From Alphaproteobacteria bacterium (lineage in GTDB: Bacteria > Pseudomonadota > Alphaproteobacteria > CACIAM-22H2), in NCBI GenBank assembly GCA_947500965.1, contig CANMWW010000013.1, positions 1-14,874 of the forward strand: a stretch of DNA of 14,874 nucleotides, read 5' to 3'. Both the position numbers and the translations under genes were made by a program. Numbering within the stretch: position 1 is the first letter of the stretch; the number at the start of each line of letters is the position of its first letter. The notes under the pieces were generated by a model. It searched no databases. It saw only the letters and a program-made list of their open reading frames with translations, and was not told the DNA's origin. This document shows positions 6,751 through 13,585 of the stretch, one piece after another.

Positions 6751-8343
6751 ATGATGCCGAGCCTGCGCCGCGCCCTGGTCGCCGGTGCCGCCCTCGTCGC
6801 GCTCGCCTGCGCGGCGCCCGCCGATGCGAGGTCCTTCCGCTGGGCCAACGACGGCGACGTAAACTCGATGGACCCCTACGCGCGCAACGAGACGTTCCTG
6901 CTGACCTTCACGCAGAACATCTACGACCCGCTGATCCGTCGCGATTCCAAGCTGCGTCTCGAGCCCGCGCTCGCGACCGAGTGGTCGCAGCCCTCGCCGA
7001 CCGTCTGGCGCTTCAAGCTGCGCGCGAATGTCAGGTTCCACGACGGCTCGCCCTTCACGGCGGACGACGTCGTGTTCTCCTTCGCCCGCGCCACCGGCGG
7101 CGGCTCCAACATCAAGGGCTATTTCGGCTCGGTGAAGGAAGCGCGCAAGATCGACGACCTCACCGTCGAATTCGAGACCAACGGGCCGAACCCGATCTTC
7201 CCCGAGGAGATCACCGGCTGGGGCATGATGTCCAAGACGTGGTCGGAAAAGAACGGCGCCACGGTCGCGGCCGACCTCACCAAGCGCGAGGAGAACTTCG
7301 CGACGCGCAACGCCAACGGCACCGGGCCCTTCATGCTGAAGAGCCGCGAGCCGGACGTGAAGACCGTGCTCGTGCCCAACCCGAACTGGTGGGACAAGGC
7401 GCAGCACAACCTGACCGAGGTGACGTTCTTCCGCATCGGCAACGACGCGACGCGCGTCGCCGCCCTGCTCTCCGGCGAGGTGGACTTCGTCTACACCGTG
7501 CCGCCGCAGGACATGCCGCGCATCGCCGGCACGCAGGGCCTCAAGCTGGTCCAGGGGCCCGAGCTGCGCACCATCTACCTCGGCTTCGACCAGGACCGCG
7601 CCGAGCTCCAGGAATCCCCGGTCAAGGGCAAGAACCCGTTCAAGGACCGCCGCGTGCGCCAGGCCTTCTACCAGGCGATCGACATGGAGGCGATCCGCAG
7701 CCGCGTCATGCGCGGCCAGGCGAACGTCTCTGCCCTGATGATGGGCCCGGGCGTCAATGGCTGGTCCGAGGCGCAGAACAGGCGCACGCCCTTCGACGTC
7801 GAGGCGTCGAAGAAGCTGCTCGCCGAGGCCGGCTACCCGAACGGCTTCGAGGTCGGCATGGACTGCCCGAACGACCGCTACGTCAACGACGAGCAGATCT
7901 GCCAGGCGGTCACGGCGATGCTGGCCCGCGCCGGCATCAAGGTGAACCTCAACGCCCAGACCCGCGCGAAGTTCTTCGAAAAGGTCAACGTGCCGCGCTT
8001 CGAGACGTCGTTCTACCTGCTGGGCTGGACGCCGGCGACCTACGACGCGCACAACGTGTTCTTCAACCTCGTCCACTGCCGTGACCTGCCGCGCTCGCGC
8101 GGCATGTTCAACAACGGCGGGTACTGCAACCCCGAGATCGACAAGCTCACCGACGCGATGGCGAGCGAGGTCGACCCGAAGAAGCGCTCGGCGATCATCG
8201 AGCAGGCCAACCAGCTGCTGAAGGACGATTTCGGCTACATCCCGCTCCACCAGCAGACGGTGGTCTGGGCGATGAAGCAGAACGTCGAGGTCGCGCAGTA
8301 CGCGGACAACTACTTCCCGCTGCGCCTCGTCAACATGAAGTGA
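6751..8343 (+). CDS. ABC transporter substrate-binding protein, family 5 (peptide/nickel type)
   Basis: A 530-residue periplasmic solute-binding protein of the SBP family 5 (DppA/OppA-like), which delivers peptides, opines or similar ligands to an inner-membrane ABC importer. It has a signal peptide: basic MMPSLRR, a hydrophobic core, then a likely cleavage after PADA (residue 26). Cys20 in ALAC could alternatively be a weak lipobox. The mature part follows the family order: DGDVNSMDPYARNE, then the QNIYDPLIRR and LEPALATEWS motifs, and the FRLHDG-like signature VRFHDGSPFTADDVVFSF (93-110). Further on comes NGTGPF, and PNPNWWDK. GGAGG precedes the start. No permease or ATPase genes accompany it, so it is an orphan and its ligand is unknown. 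A palindromic terminator follows. Confidence 0.94.
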   Translation: MMPSLRRALVAGAALVALACAAPADARSFRWANDGDVNSMDPYARNETFLLTFTQNIYDPLIRRDSKLRLEPALATEWSQPSPTVWRFKLRANVRFHDGSPFTADDVVFSFARATGGGSNIKGYFGSVKEARKIDDLTVEFETNGPNPIFPEEITGWGMMSKTWSEKNGATVAADLTKREENFATRNANGTGPFMLKSREPDVKTVLVPNPNWWDKAQHNLTEVTFFRIGNDATRVAALLSGEVDFVYTVPPQDMPRIAGTQGLKLVQGPELRTIYLGFDQDRAELQESPVKGKNPFKDRRVRQAFYQAIDMEAIRSRVMRGQANVSALMMGPGVNGWSEAQNRRTPFDVEASKKLLAEAGYPNGFEVGMDCPNDRYVNDEQICQAVTAMLARAGIKVNLNAQTRAKFFEKVNVPRFETSFYLLGWTPATYDAHNVFFNLVHCRDLPRSRGMFNNGGYCNPEIDKLTDAMASEVDPKKRSAIIEQANQLLKDDFGYIPLHQQTVVWAMKQNVEVAQYADNYFPLRLVNMK

Positions 8344-8375
8344 CGCGCTTCCGCTCCCGAGCGGGTGGAGGAATG

Positions 8376-8405
8376 GACGGCGCCGGGGGAGACCCCGGCG
8401 CCGTC
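8376..8405 (+). terminator. Palindromic terminator after the ABC binding protein
   Basis: A perfect 13-bp stem (8376-8388 with 8393-8405) with a GAGA tetraloop, starting 33 bases after the stop codon. It is followed by the pyrimidine-rich TCTCGCTTTC rather than a clean T-run. A near copy occurs at 9081-9110. Confidence 0.75.
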
Positions 8406-8484
8406 TCGCTTTCGCGGGCCGGCCGTCGCTTCGCCGCGGGGCCTTGAACGGCGGCGCCCGCGGTGTTCAATGACGCGCGCGACG

Positions 8485-8507
8485 CGTCGCCGGGCATGCC
8501 GGCGACG
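8485..8507. repeat. Inverted repeat upstream of the DUF1993 gene
   Basis: CGTCGCCGG (8485-8493) and CCGGCGACG (8499-8507) form a 9-bp stem around GCATG, 26 bases before ATG 8533 and upstream of its AGGGAGG ribosome site. It could be an operator or an mRNA leader hairpin. It differs in sequence from the terminators nearby. Confidence 0.45.
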
Positions 8508-8532
8508 GCGCAAGGCCCCCAGGGAGGATCCG

Positions 8533-9057
8533 ATGCAGATCTCGATGTCAGCGACCGCGCTCGGCACAAGCCGCCACATGCTGGCCAACCTCGACCACAT
8601 CCTCGCCCTGGGCGAGGCCCACGCGGCCGCGCGCAGGATCGATCCGCTGGTGCTGACCGGCGACCGCCTGGCGCCCGACATGTTCCCGCTGCGACGCCAG
8701 GTCCAGATCGCCTGCGATGCCGTGAAGAACGGCCTGGCGCGGATCGCCGGGATCGAGGCCCCCCGGTTCGAGGACAACGAGGCGGGCTTCGACGAGCTGC
8801 GCGCGCGCATCCGCAGGACGCTGGCCTTCGTCGACACCGTGCCTGCCGAGCGCCTGGACGGCGCCGAGGACCGGGAGGTCGTCTTCCCGGTAGGCCGCGA
8901 CGCCACGCGCAGCATGCCGGGCTTCGACTACCTGACGCGGTGGATGCTGCCCAACCTCTTCTTCCACGTCACCACCGCCTACAACATCCTGCGGCACGAC
9001 GGCGTCGAGGTCGGCAAGGCCGACTACCTGCTGGGCGCGGCGGCGCGCGCGGGCTGA
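8533..9057 (+). CDS. DUF1993 family protein
   Basis: A 174-residue cytoplasmic protein matching the DUF1993 family by remembered pattern. Its features are HMLANLDHILALGEAHAAAR, then the block RLAPDMFPLRRQVQIACDAVKNG (about 48-70). EDNEAGFDELRARIRRTLAF, GAEDREVVFPVG and LPNLFFHVTTAYNILRHDGVEVGKADYL follow in order. The family is predicted to be helical and related in shape to DinB-like four-helix proteins; its biochemical role is not established. The start at 8533 is preferred because AGGGAGGATCCG precedes it and DUF1993 proteins begin near this point. Upstream in-frame sequence from 8365 covers the terminator and is noncoding in character. It lies between two near-identical terminators, so it is probably a one-gene unit. 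Confidence 0.9.
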   Translation: MQISMSATALGTSRHMLANLDHILALGEAHAAARRIDPLVLTGDRLAPDMFPLRRQVQIACDAVKNGLARIAGIEAPRFEDNEAGFDELRARIRRTLAFVDTVPAERLDGAEDREVVFPVGRDATRSMPGFDYLTRWMLPNLFFHVTTAYNILRHDGVEVGKADYLLGAAARAG

Positions 9058-9080
9058 TCGACCCAGGAGACTGAGGAGCG

Positions 9081-9110
9081 GACGGCACCGGGGGCATCCC
9101 CGGCGCCGTC
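9081..9110 (+). terminator. Palindromic terminator after the DUF1993 gene
   Basis: A 13-bp stem (9081-9093 with 9098-9110) with one A-C mismatch at 9087/9104 and a GCAT loop, starting 24 bases after the stop codon. Its right arm is identical over all 13 bases to the right arm of the terminator at 8376. A pyrimidine-rich stretch, CTGCCTTCC, follows. Confidence 0.7.
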
Positions 9111-9194
9111 CTGCCTTCCGGAGGCTGGCGCGCGGCACGGCGCCGGAGGAATATGGCGCCTCAACTGGGTCGAGCCGACCCGAGGGGAGGAAGC

Positions 9195-10181
9195 ATGAAA
9201 CGTCGTCATTTCATCGGCGCCGCCGCCGCCACCGGCATCGCCATCCACGGGCGCGCCGACGCGCAGTCCACGGTGAACCTGCGCATCGCGCACGTGCTGT
9301 CGCCGACCGAGCCGGCCCACGAGGCCTGCGTGCGCTTCGCCGACCGCGTGAATGCCCGCAGCCAGGGCCGCGTGAAGATGGAGGTCTTCCCGCAGGGCCA
9401 GCTCGGCGGCAACAAGGAGATGCACGAGCTGATGAAGCAGGGCGCCAACGTCGCGATCCTGACCTCGCCCAGCGAGTTCGGCGACTTCGTGCCGGACTTC
9501 GGCGTGCTGAACGGACCGTACCTGCTGAAGCAGCCCGGCGAGTTCAAGAAGATCCTCGCCAGCAAGTGGTTCTCCGACCTGAACGAGAAGGCCCAGCGCG
9601 AGCAGCAGCTGCGCGTGCTCACCTTCAACGGCTTCTTCGGGGCCCGGCACGCGCTCGCGAACAAGCCGCTGCGCTCGCCCGACGACTTCAAGGGCATCGC
9701 CTTCCGCGTGCCACCGACGCTGATCTGGCTGGAGACGTTCAAGTCGCTCGGCACCCGCCCGGTGACGATCCCCTGGCCGGAGATCTACAGCGCCATGCAG
9801 CAGGGCGTCGCCGACGCGGTCGAGGCACCGCTGCCCTCGCTCTGGGGCATGAAGCTGCACGAGACCCGCAAGGTCATCTCGCTCACCGGGCATTTCCTGT
9901 CCTGGATCGGCTGGTGCATCCACGAGCGCGTCTGGCAGCGCATCCCCGCCGACATGCGCACGATCGTCCAGGAAGAGGCGATCGCCGCGGGCGACTTCAT
10001 GACCGAGCGCACGATGGCGGCCGAGGCCGACCTCCTGAAGCGCTTCCGCGAGGCGGGGCTGCAGATCGTGTCCGACCTCGACTTCCCGGCGCTCCAGAAG
10101 GCGACCGAGCGCGTCTACTCGGCGGTGCCCAACTGGTCTCCGGGACTGCACGACACGATCAAGAAGATCCTCGCCTCCTGA
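9195..10181 (+). CDS. TRAP transporter substrate-binding protein, DctP type
   Basis: A 328-residue periplasmic binding protein of the DctP/TAXI-unlike TRAP class, which hands organic acids or similar ligands to a DctQM permease. The N-terminus MKRRHFIGAAAATG carries a twin-Arg-like motif, and ADAQ (21-24) offers a cleavage site, so Tat export is likely. DctP landmarks follow: LRIAHVLSPTEPAH at the mature start, FPQGQLGGNKEMHELMKQG (65-83), and KGIAFRVPP with the conserved ligand Arg171. VTIPWPEIYSAMQQGVADAVE (190-210) comes last. ATG 9195 has GGGGAGG upstream. ATG 9153, also after a GGAGGA, would bury the Tat motif behind 14 residues. The shared start with the decayed copy at 10288 supports 9195. 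No DctQ or DctM gene is present here. Confidence 0.94.
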   Translation: MKRRHFIGAAAATGIAIHGRADAQSTVNLRIAHVLSPTEPAHEACVRFADRVNARSQGRVKMEVFPQGQLGGNKEMHELMKQGANVAILTSPSEFGDFVPDFGVLNGPYLLKQPGEFKKILASKWFSDLNEKAQREQQLRVLTFNGFFGARHALANKPLRSPDDFKGIAFRVPPTLIWLETFKSLGTRPVTIPWPEIYSAMQQGVADAVEAPLPSLWGMKLHETRKVISLTGHFLSWIGWCIHERVWQRIPADMRTIVQEEAIAAGDFMTERTMAAEADLLKRFREAGLQIVSDLDFPALQKATERVYSAVPNWSPGLHDTIKKILAS

Positions 10182-10199
10182 GGCGCGGATGACCGGGCC

Positions 10200-10233
10200 C
10201 GGCCGCCGCGCGAGGCATCTGGCGCGGCGGCCG
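10200..10233 (+). terminator. Hairpin after the dctP-type gene
   Basis: CGGCCGCCGCGC (10200-10211) pairs perfectly with 10222-10233 around a 10-base loop, 18 bases after the stop codon, and the stem can extend imperfectly outward. No T-tract follows. It is probably a transcription-end or mRNA-stabilising structure, though Rho-independent function is uncertain. Confidence 0.5.
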
Positions 10234-10287
10234 CGGGCCGGGCGATGATCCTCCCGTCGCAAGGGCCATGGCCCCCGGCGAGGAACA

Positions 10288-10500
10288 ATGAAACGTCGTC
10301 ACTTCATCGGCGCGGCCGCGGCAACCGGATGACCGGACGCACGCTCGCGCTGCAGGCGGACCTGTTGGAGAAGTCCCGGGAGATGGACCTGGGGATCGTC
10401 GGCAACCTCGACATTGACGCGCGCCACGAGGCGACCGAGGGCTTCTACCCGACGATCCTCGACCGGACGCCGCGCTGCACGCCAGGGAGATCGGGATCCC
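10288..10500 (+). pseudogene. Collapsed dctP-type pseudogene
   Basis: The remains of a second TRAP binding-protein gene. ATG 10288 opens MKRRHFIGAAAATG, identical in protein to the intact gene 1.1 kb upstream, and then stops at TGA 10330-10332. Right at that point, in another frame (ATG 10329), the sequence continues MTGRTLALQADLLEKSREMD, which aligns with MTERTMAAEADLLKRFREAG near the C-terminus of the intact protein. The match runs on through IVGNLD and ATEGFY. A further one-base shift near 10476 restores LHAREIGIPA against the intact LHDTIKKILAS. Roughly 250 central codons are missing and two frameshifts are visible. The C-terminal part has diverged well beyond a recent copy. It is not expected to make a working binding protein, and an antisense or leader role for the SMP-30 gene cannot be excluded. 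Confidence 0.85.
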
Positions 10501-10566
10501 CGCCGGCCGAACCGGCGACGGTGTGCCAGCTGCCGCGGCTGGCCCAAGGCTGAGGAGGACGCGTCG

Positions 10567-11511
10567 ATGTGGCAACCGAGCGAGCGCTATCCCGATCCCG
10601 CGATCGAGGTCCTGGACGCCTCCTTCGAGAAGTACAGGATCTTCTCCGCCGCGGTCGAGCGGCTCGCCACGGGGTTCCGCTGGGCCGAGGGGCCGGCCTG
10701 GTTCGGCGACGGGCGCTACCTGCTGTGGAGCGACATCCCCAACGACCGGATCATGAAGTGGGAGGAGGAGACGGGCGCGGTCTCGGTCTTCCGCAAGCCC
10801 TCGAACTTCGCCAACGGCCACACGCGCGACCGCCAGGGCAGGCTGGTGGGCTGCGAGCATGGCGGCCGGCGCGTGGTGCGCACGGAATACGACGGCTCGA
10901 TCACCGTCATCGCCGACCGGTTCCAGGGCCGGCGCCTGAACTCTCCCAACGACGTCGTCGTGAAGTCCGACGGCTCGGTGTGGTTCACCGACCCGGCCTT
11001 CGGGATCCTCGGCGACTACGAGGGCCATCGCGCGCAGCAGGAATTGCCGCTCAACGTCTATCGCGTCGACCCGGCCACGGGCGAGATGGACGCGGTGGCG
11101 ACCGAGCTGCGCGGGCCCAACGGGCTCGCCTTCTCGCCCGACGAGAGGATCCTCTACGTCGTCGAATCGCGCGCGACGCCGCATCGCCTCATCGTCGCCT
11201 ACGACGTCGGCGCCGATGGCCGGTCGCTGTCCGGAAAGCGTGTCGTCGTCGATGCCGGACCCGGCGGCACGCCGGACGGGTTCCGCGTCGACGTCGACGG
11301 CAATCTCTGGTGCGGCTGGGGCATGGGCCGCGCCGAGCTCGACGGGGTGATGGTCTTCTCCCCGGCCGGCAAGGCGATCGGCCGCATCGCGCTTCCCGAG
11401 CGCTGCGCCAATGTCTGCTTCGGCAGCCGGGCGCGGAACCGGCTCTTCATGGCCGCCAGCAAGTCGCTCTACGCGCTCTACGTGAACACGAGCGGCGCGG
11501 CGGGGGGCTGA
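10567..11511 (+). CDS. SMP-30/gluconolactonase/LRE family protein
   Basis: A 314-residue six-bladed beta-propeller lactonase of the SMP-30 (regucalcin/gluconolactonase) family, probably hydrolysing a sugar or other lactone with a divalent metal. The metal-site residues of the family are all in place: Glu41 in WAEGPAW, Asn128 in NSPNDV, Asn185 in GPNGLAFSPDE and Asp237 in TPDGFRVD. They correspond to E18, N103, N154 and D204 of human SMP-30. There is no signal peptide, so it is cytoplasmic. The start at 10567 follows GAGGAGGAC. It lies about 66 bases after the decayed dctP remnant; TRAP binding proteins and SMP-30 lactonases often share sugar-acid pathways, which suggests an ancestral catabolic cluster. 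The substrate is not readable. Confidence 0.92.
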   Translation: MWQPSERYPDPAIEVLDASFEKYRIFSAAVERLATGFRWAEGPAWFGDGRYLLWSDIPNDRIMKWEEETGAVSVFRKPSNFANGHTRDRQGRLVGCEHGGRRVVRTEYDGSITVIADRFQGRRLNSPNDVVVKSDGSVWFTDPAFGILGDYEGHRAQQELPLNVYRVDPATGEMDAVATELRGPNGLAFSPDERILYVVESRATPHRLIVAYDVGADGRSLSGKRVVVDAGPGGTPDGFRVDVDGNLWCGWGMGRAELDGVMVFSPAGKAIGRIALPERCANVCFGSRARNRLFMAASKSLYALYVNTSGAAGG

Positions 11512-11769
11512 GGCGGGGGCGGCCGCGACACCATCGAGGAATGAAGATTAGGTGTCCGATGCTTTTGCGCGACGACGACGTCATCCGATCGGCCGACATC
11601 CTCGGGTTTTGACGCGACTTTGGTCTGGAATGGTGCGACCACAGAAGGCACCATGAACCGGGATGGATGCATTGTCGCTGGTCTTCCCGACGGCCGCCGC
11701 ACCAGGCGGATGGCGCACCGTTGGCCACGCCGCGCGAGCGCGACGCGGCGCACGCCGCCCCCCCGCAGG
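11512..11769. other. Intergenic region upstream of the cyclase
   Basis: A 258-base stretch whose first part (about 11540-11680) is AT-richer than the genes. It contains a 23-codon open frame (11541-11612) whose GAGGA sits directly against the ATG, a poor ribosome site. A weak 4-bp CCGA/TCGG hairpin before TTTT lies near 11595-11610, as does a TTGACG hexamer at 11609-11614 without a matching -10 box. Two in-frame upstream starts for the cyclase (TTG 11620, ATG 11653) fall here. No clear promoter or terminator. Confidence 0.35.
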
Positions 11770-13560
11770 ATGAGCACGAGCACGCCACCCCTGGGCTGGG
11801 ACGTCGTCCGCCGGACGGATCGCGCCATCGTCGTCGCGGACATGGCGGGATCGGTGGCGCTCTACGAGCGCGACGAGGCGGGCACGGTCGCGCGCTGGGC
11901 CACGCTGCTGCGCCGCCTCGAGGGCACGATCCTGCCGGGAAGCGGCGGCAGGCTGGTCAAGAGCACCGGCGACGGCTTCATCCTCGAGTTCGGCGACGTG
12001 TCGGCGGCGATGCGCTGCGCCAGCGCGCTGCACCGCGAATTCGCGGCTGCCTCGGCCGGTGCGCCGCCAGGCATGGAGATGGCGGCGCGCATCGGCGTCA
12101 ACCTCGCGGATGTCTACGCCAACGAAGCCGACATCTATGGCCGTGGCGTCAACCTCGCGGCGAGGCTGGGCTCGCTCGCCCAGCCCGGCGGCACGATCGT
12201 CTCGGCCGCGATCCGCGACCGCCTCGTGCCTGGCCTCGACTGCGAGGTCGAGGATATCGGGCCGAGCTACTTCAAGCACGCCACCGAGCCGGTCCCCGCC
12301 TTCCGCGTCATCGGTGACGGCGAGCCGGAGCCACGGCTCCTCGGCCTCGGCTCCGAGATCGTGCTGCAGCCAGCCGTCGCGGTCATCCCCTTCGAGGGCC
12401 GCCTCGTCGACCCCGCCTATGGCGTCGTCGGCGAGATGCTCGCTGATTCCGTCATCGCGAAGCTCTCGACGGGCTCCGCCCTGCGCGTCATCTCGCGCCT
12501 CTCCACGTCGAAGCTCCAGGGAAAGGCCCTCGGCGCGCGATCCGCCTGCTCGGTCCTCGGAGCCGACTTCGTCCTCGGCGGCAGCTATCGCATGGCGGGG
12601 ACGGAGATCCTGCTCATCGCGGAACTGTCCTCGGCGCAGGATGGCGAGGCACTCTGGATCCGCGAGTTCCGCGGCCATGTCCGCGACCTGCTCTCGCCCG
12701 ATGCCGAGATCGTGTCGAGGATCCGCTCGGAGATCGGCGAGGCGATCGCCGCGCGGGAGATCAGGCGCGCACGCACGATGCCGTTGCCCGCGCTCGAGGC
12801 GTTCGAGCTGATGCTTGCCGGCATCGCGATGATGCACCGCTCCTCTCCGGCCGAGTTCAGGAGGAGCCGGGATCTGCTGGAGACGCTGGTCGAGCGTTAT
12901 CCGCAGGCGCCCGAGCCCCGCGCCTGGCTCGCCAAGTGGTACGTGCTGCGCGTGACGCGTGGCCTCGTGGCGCCCGAAGCTGCAGAAACCGAGCGCGCGC
13001 TCGAACAGACGCACCGCGCTCTGGATGCCTCGCCGGACTGCGCGCTCGCCCTCGCGATCGAGGGCTTCGTGCATATCCATCTCTCGCGCGACCTGGATGT
13101 CGCGGAGGCGCGTCTCGCGGACGCGGTATCCTCCAACCCAAGCGAGCCACTCGCTTGGCTATTCATGTCCGTAGCGCATCAATTCAGGGGACAGGGAAAG
13201 TCTGCGCTGGAAGCGGCCGAGTCGGCGCTGAACCTTTCTCCTATAGATCCCATGCACCACTATTTTGATGCGCTCTCGAGCACCGCGGCACTTGCTGCTG
13301 GACGCTTCGAACGCGCGATCCAACTTGCGGATCGCGCGCTCCGTACAAACAGAAGCCACCTGCCGACACTTCGCTGCCTGGCTATCTCGCAGGTTGAGCT
13401 TGGTCTTCTCGAGCATGCCAGCAAGACGGTCCAGCGCATCCTCGAACAAGATCAGAGTTTCACCATCCACCGCTATCTCAAGGATGCACCCAAGGGCAGC
13501 GGCTCAAATCGTGCTGCCTACGCTGACGCACTGCGGCGAGCCGGCATCCCCGAGATCTAG
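11770..13560 (+). CDS. Class III nucleotide cyclase with TolB-like and TPR regions
   Basis: A three-part protein of 596 residues from ATG 11770. Residues about 15-190 form a class III cyclase homology domain. Both metal-binding Asps are present (Asp24 in VADMAGS, Asp68 in STGDGF), as are substrate Lys64, Asp121 in DIYGRG, and the transition-state pair Asn128 and Arg132 in VNLAARL. It should therefore be an active cyclase, most likely making cAMP. Residues about 201-330 (PAVAVIPFEG to EIGEAIAARE) resemble the TolB-like segment common in these proteins. Residues about 337-596 are helical TPR-like repeats for protein binding. No membrane helix is seen. ATG 11770 is chosen because the upstream in-frame part (from ATG 11653 or TTG 11620) is Arg-rich with noncoding-like codon use, although 11653 has the better ribosome site (AGAAGG). 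The C-terminal third is lower in GC. The haloperoxidase gene follows after 25 bases. Confidence 0.88.
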   Translation: MSTSTPPLGWDVVRRTDRAIVVADMAGSVALYERDEAGTVARWATLLRRLEGTILPGSGGRLVKSTGDGFILEFGDVSAAMRCASALHREFAAASAGAPPGMEMAARIGVNLADVYANEADIYGRGVNLAARLGSLAQPGGTIVSAAIRDRLVPGLDCEVEDIGPSYFKHATEPVPAFRVIGDGEPEPRLLGLGSEIVLQPAVAVIPFEGRLVDPAYGVVGEMLADSVIAKLSTGSALRVISRLSTSKLQGKALGARSACSVLGADFVLGGSYRMAGTEILLIAELSSAQDGEALWIREFRGHVRDLLSPDAEIVSRIRSEIGEAIAAREIRRARTMPLPALEAFELMLAGIAMMHRSSPAEFRRSRDLLETLVERYPQAPEPRAWLAKWYVLRVTRGLVAPEAAETERALEQTHRALDASPDCALALAIEGFVHIHLSRDLDVAEARLADAVSSNPSEPLAWLFMSVAHQFRGQGKSALEAAESALNLSPIDPMHHYFDALSSTAALAAGRFERAIQLADRALRTNRSHLPTLRCLAISQVELGLLEHASKTVQRILEQDQSFTIHRYLKDAPKGSGSNRAAYADALRRAGIPEI

Positions 13561-13585
13561 GCGAACGGTTATTCAGGAGGAACGC

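Noticed and set aside
9024..10262. A 412-codon minus-strand open frame opposite the dctP-type gene
   Set aside because: It lies antisense to a convincing TRAP binding protein, has Ala/Arg/Gly/Asp-rich composition and no family resemblance.
10329..10553. A 74-residue small protein gene starting MTGRTLALQ
   Set aside because: It aligns with the C-terminal part of the intact TRAP binding protein and then frameshifts away from it, so it is better read as part of the pseudogene.
11541..11612. A 23-codon open frame as a leader peptide
   Set aside because: The GAGGA lies directly against the ATG with no spacing, and no repeated regulatory codon or terminator pair accompanies it.
11581..13080. A 499-codon minus-strand open frame opposite the cyclase
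   Set aside because: It is a shadow of the cyclase coding frame, whose catalytic residues are intact on the + strand.
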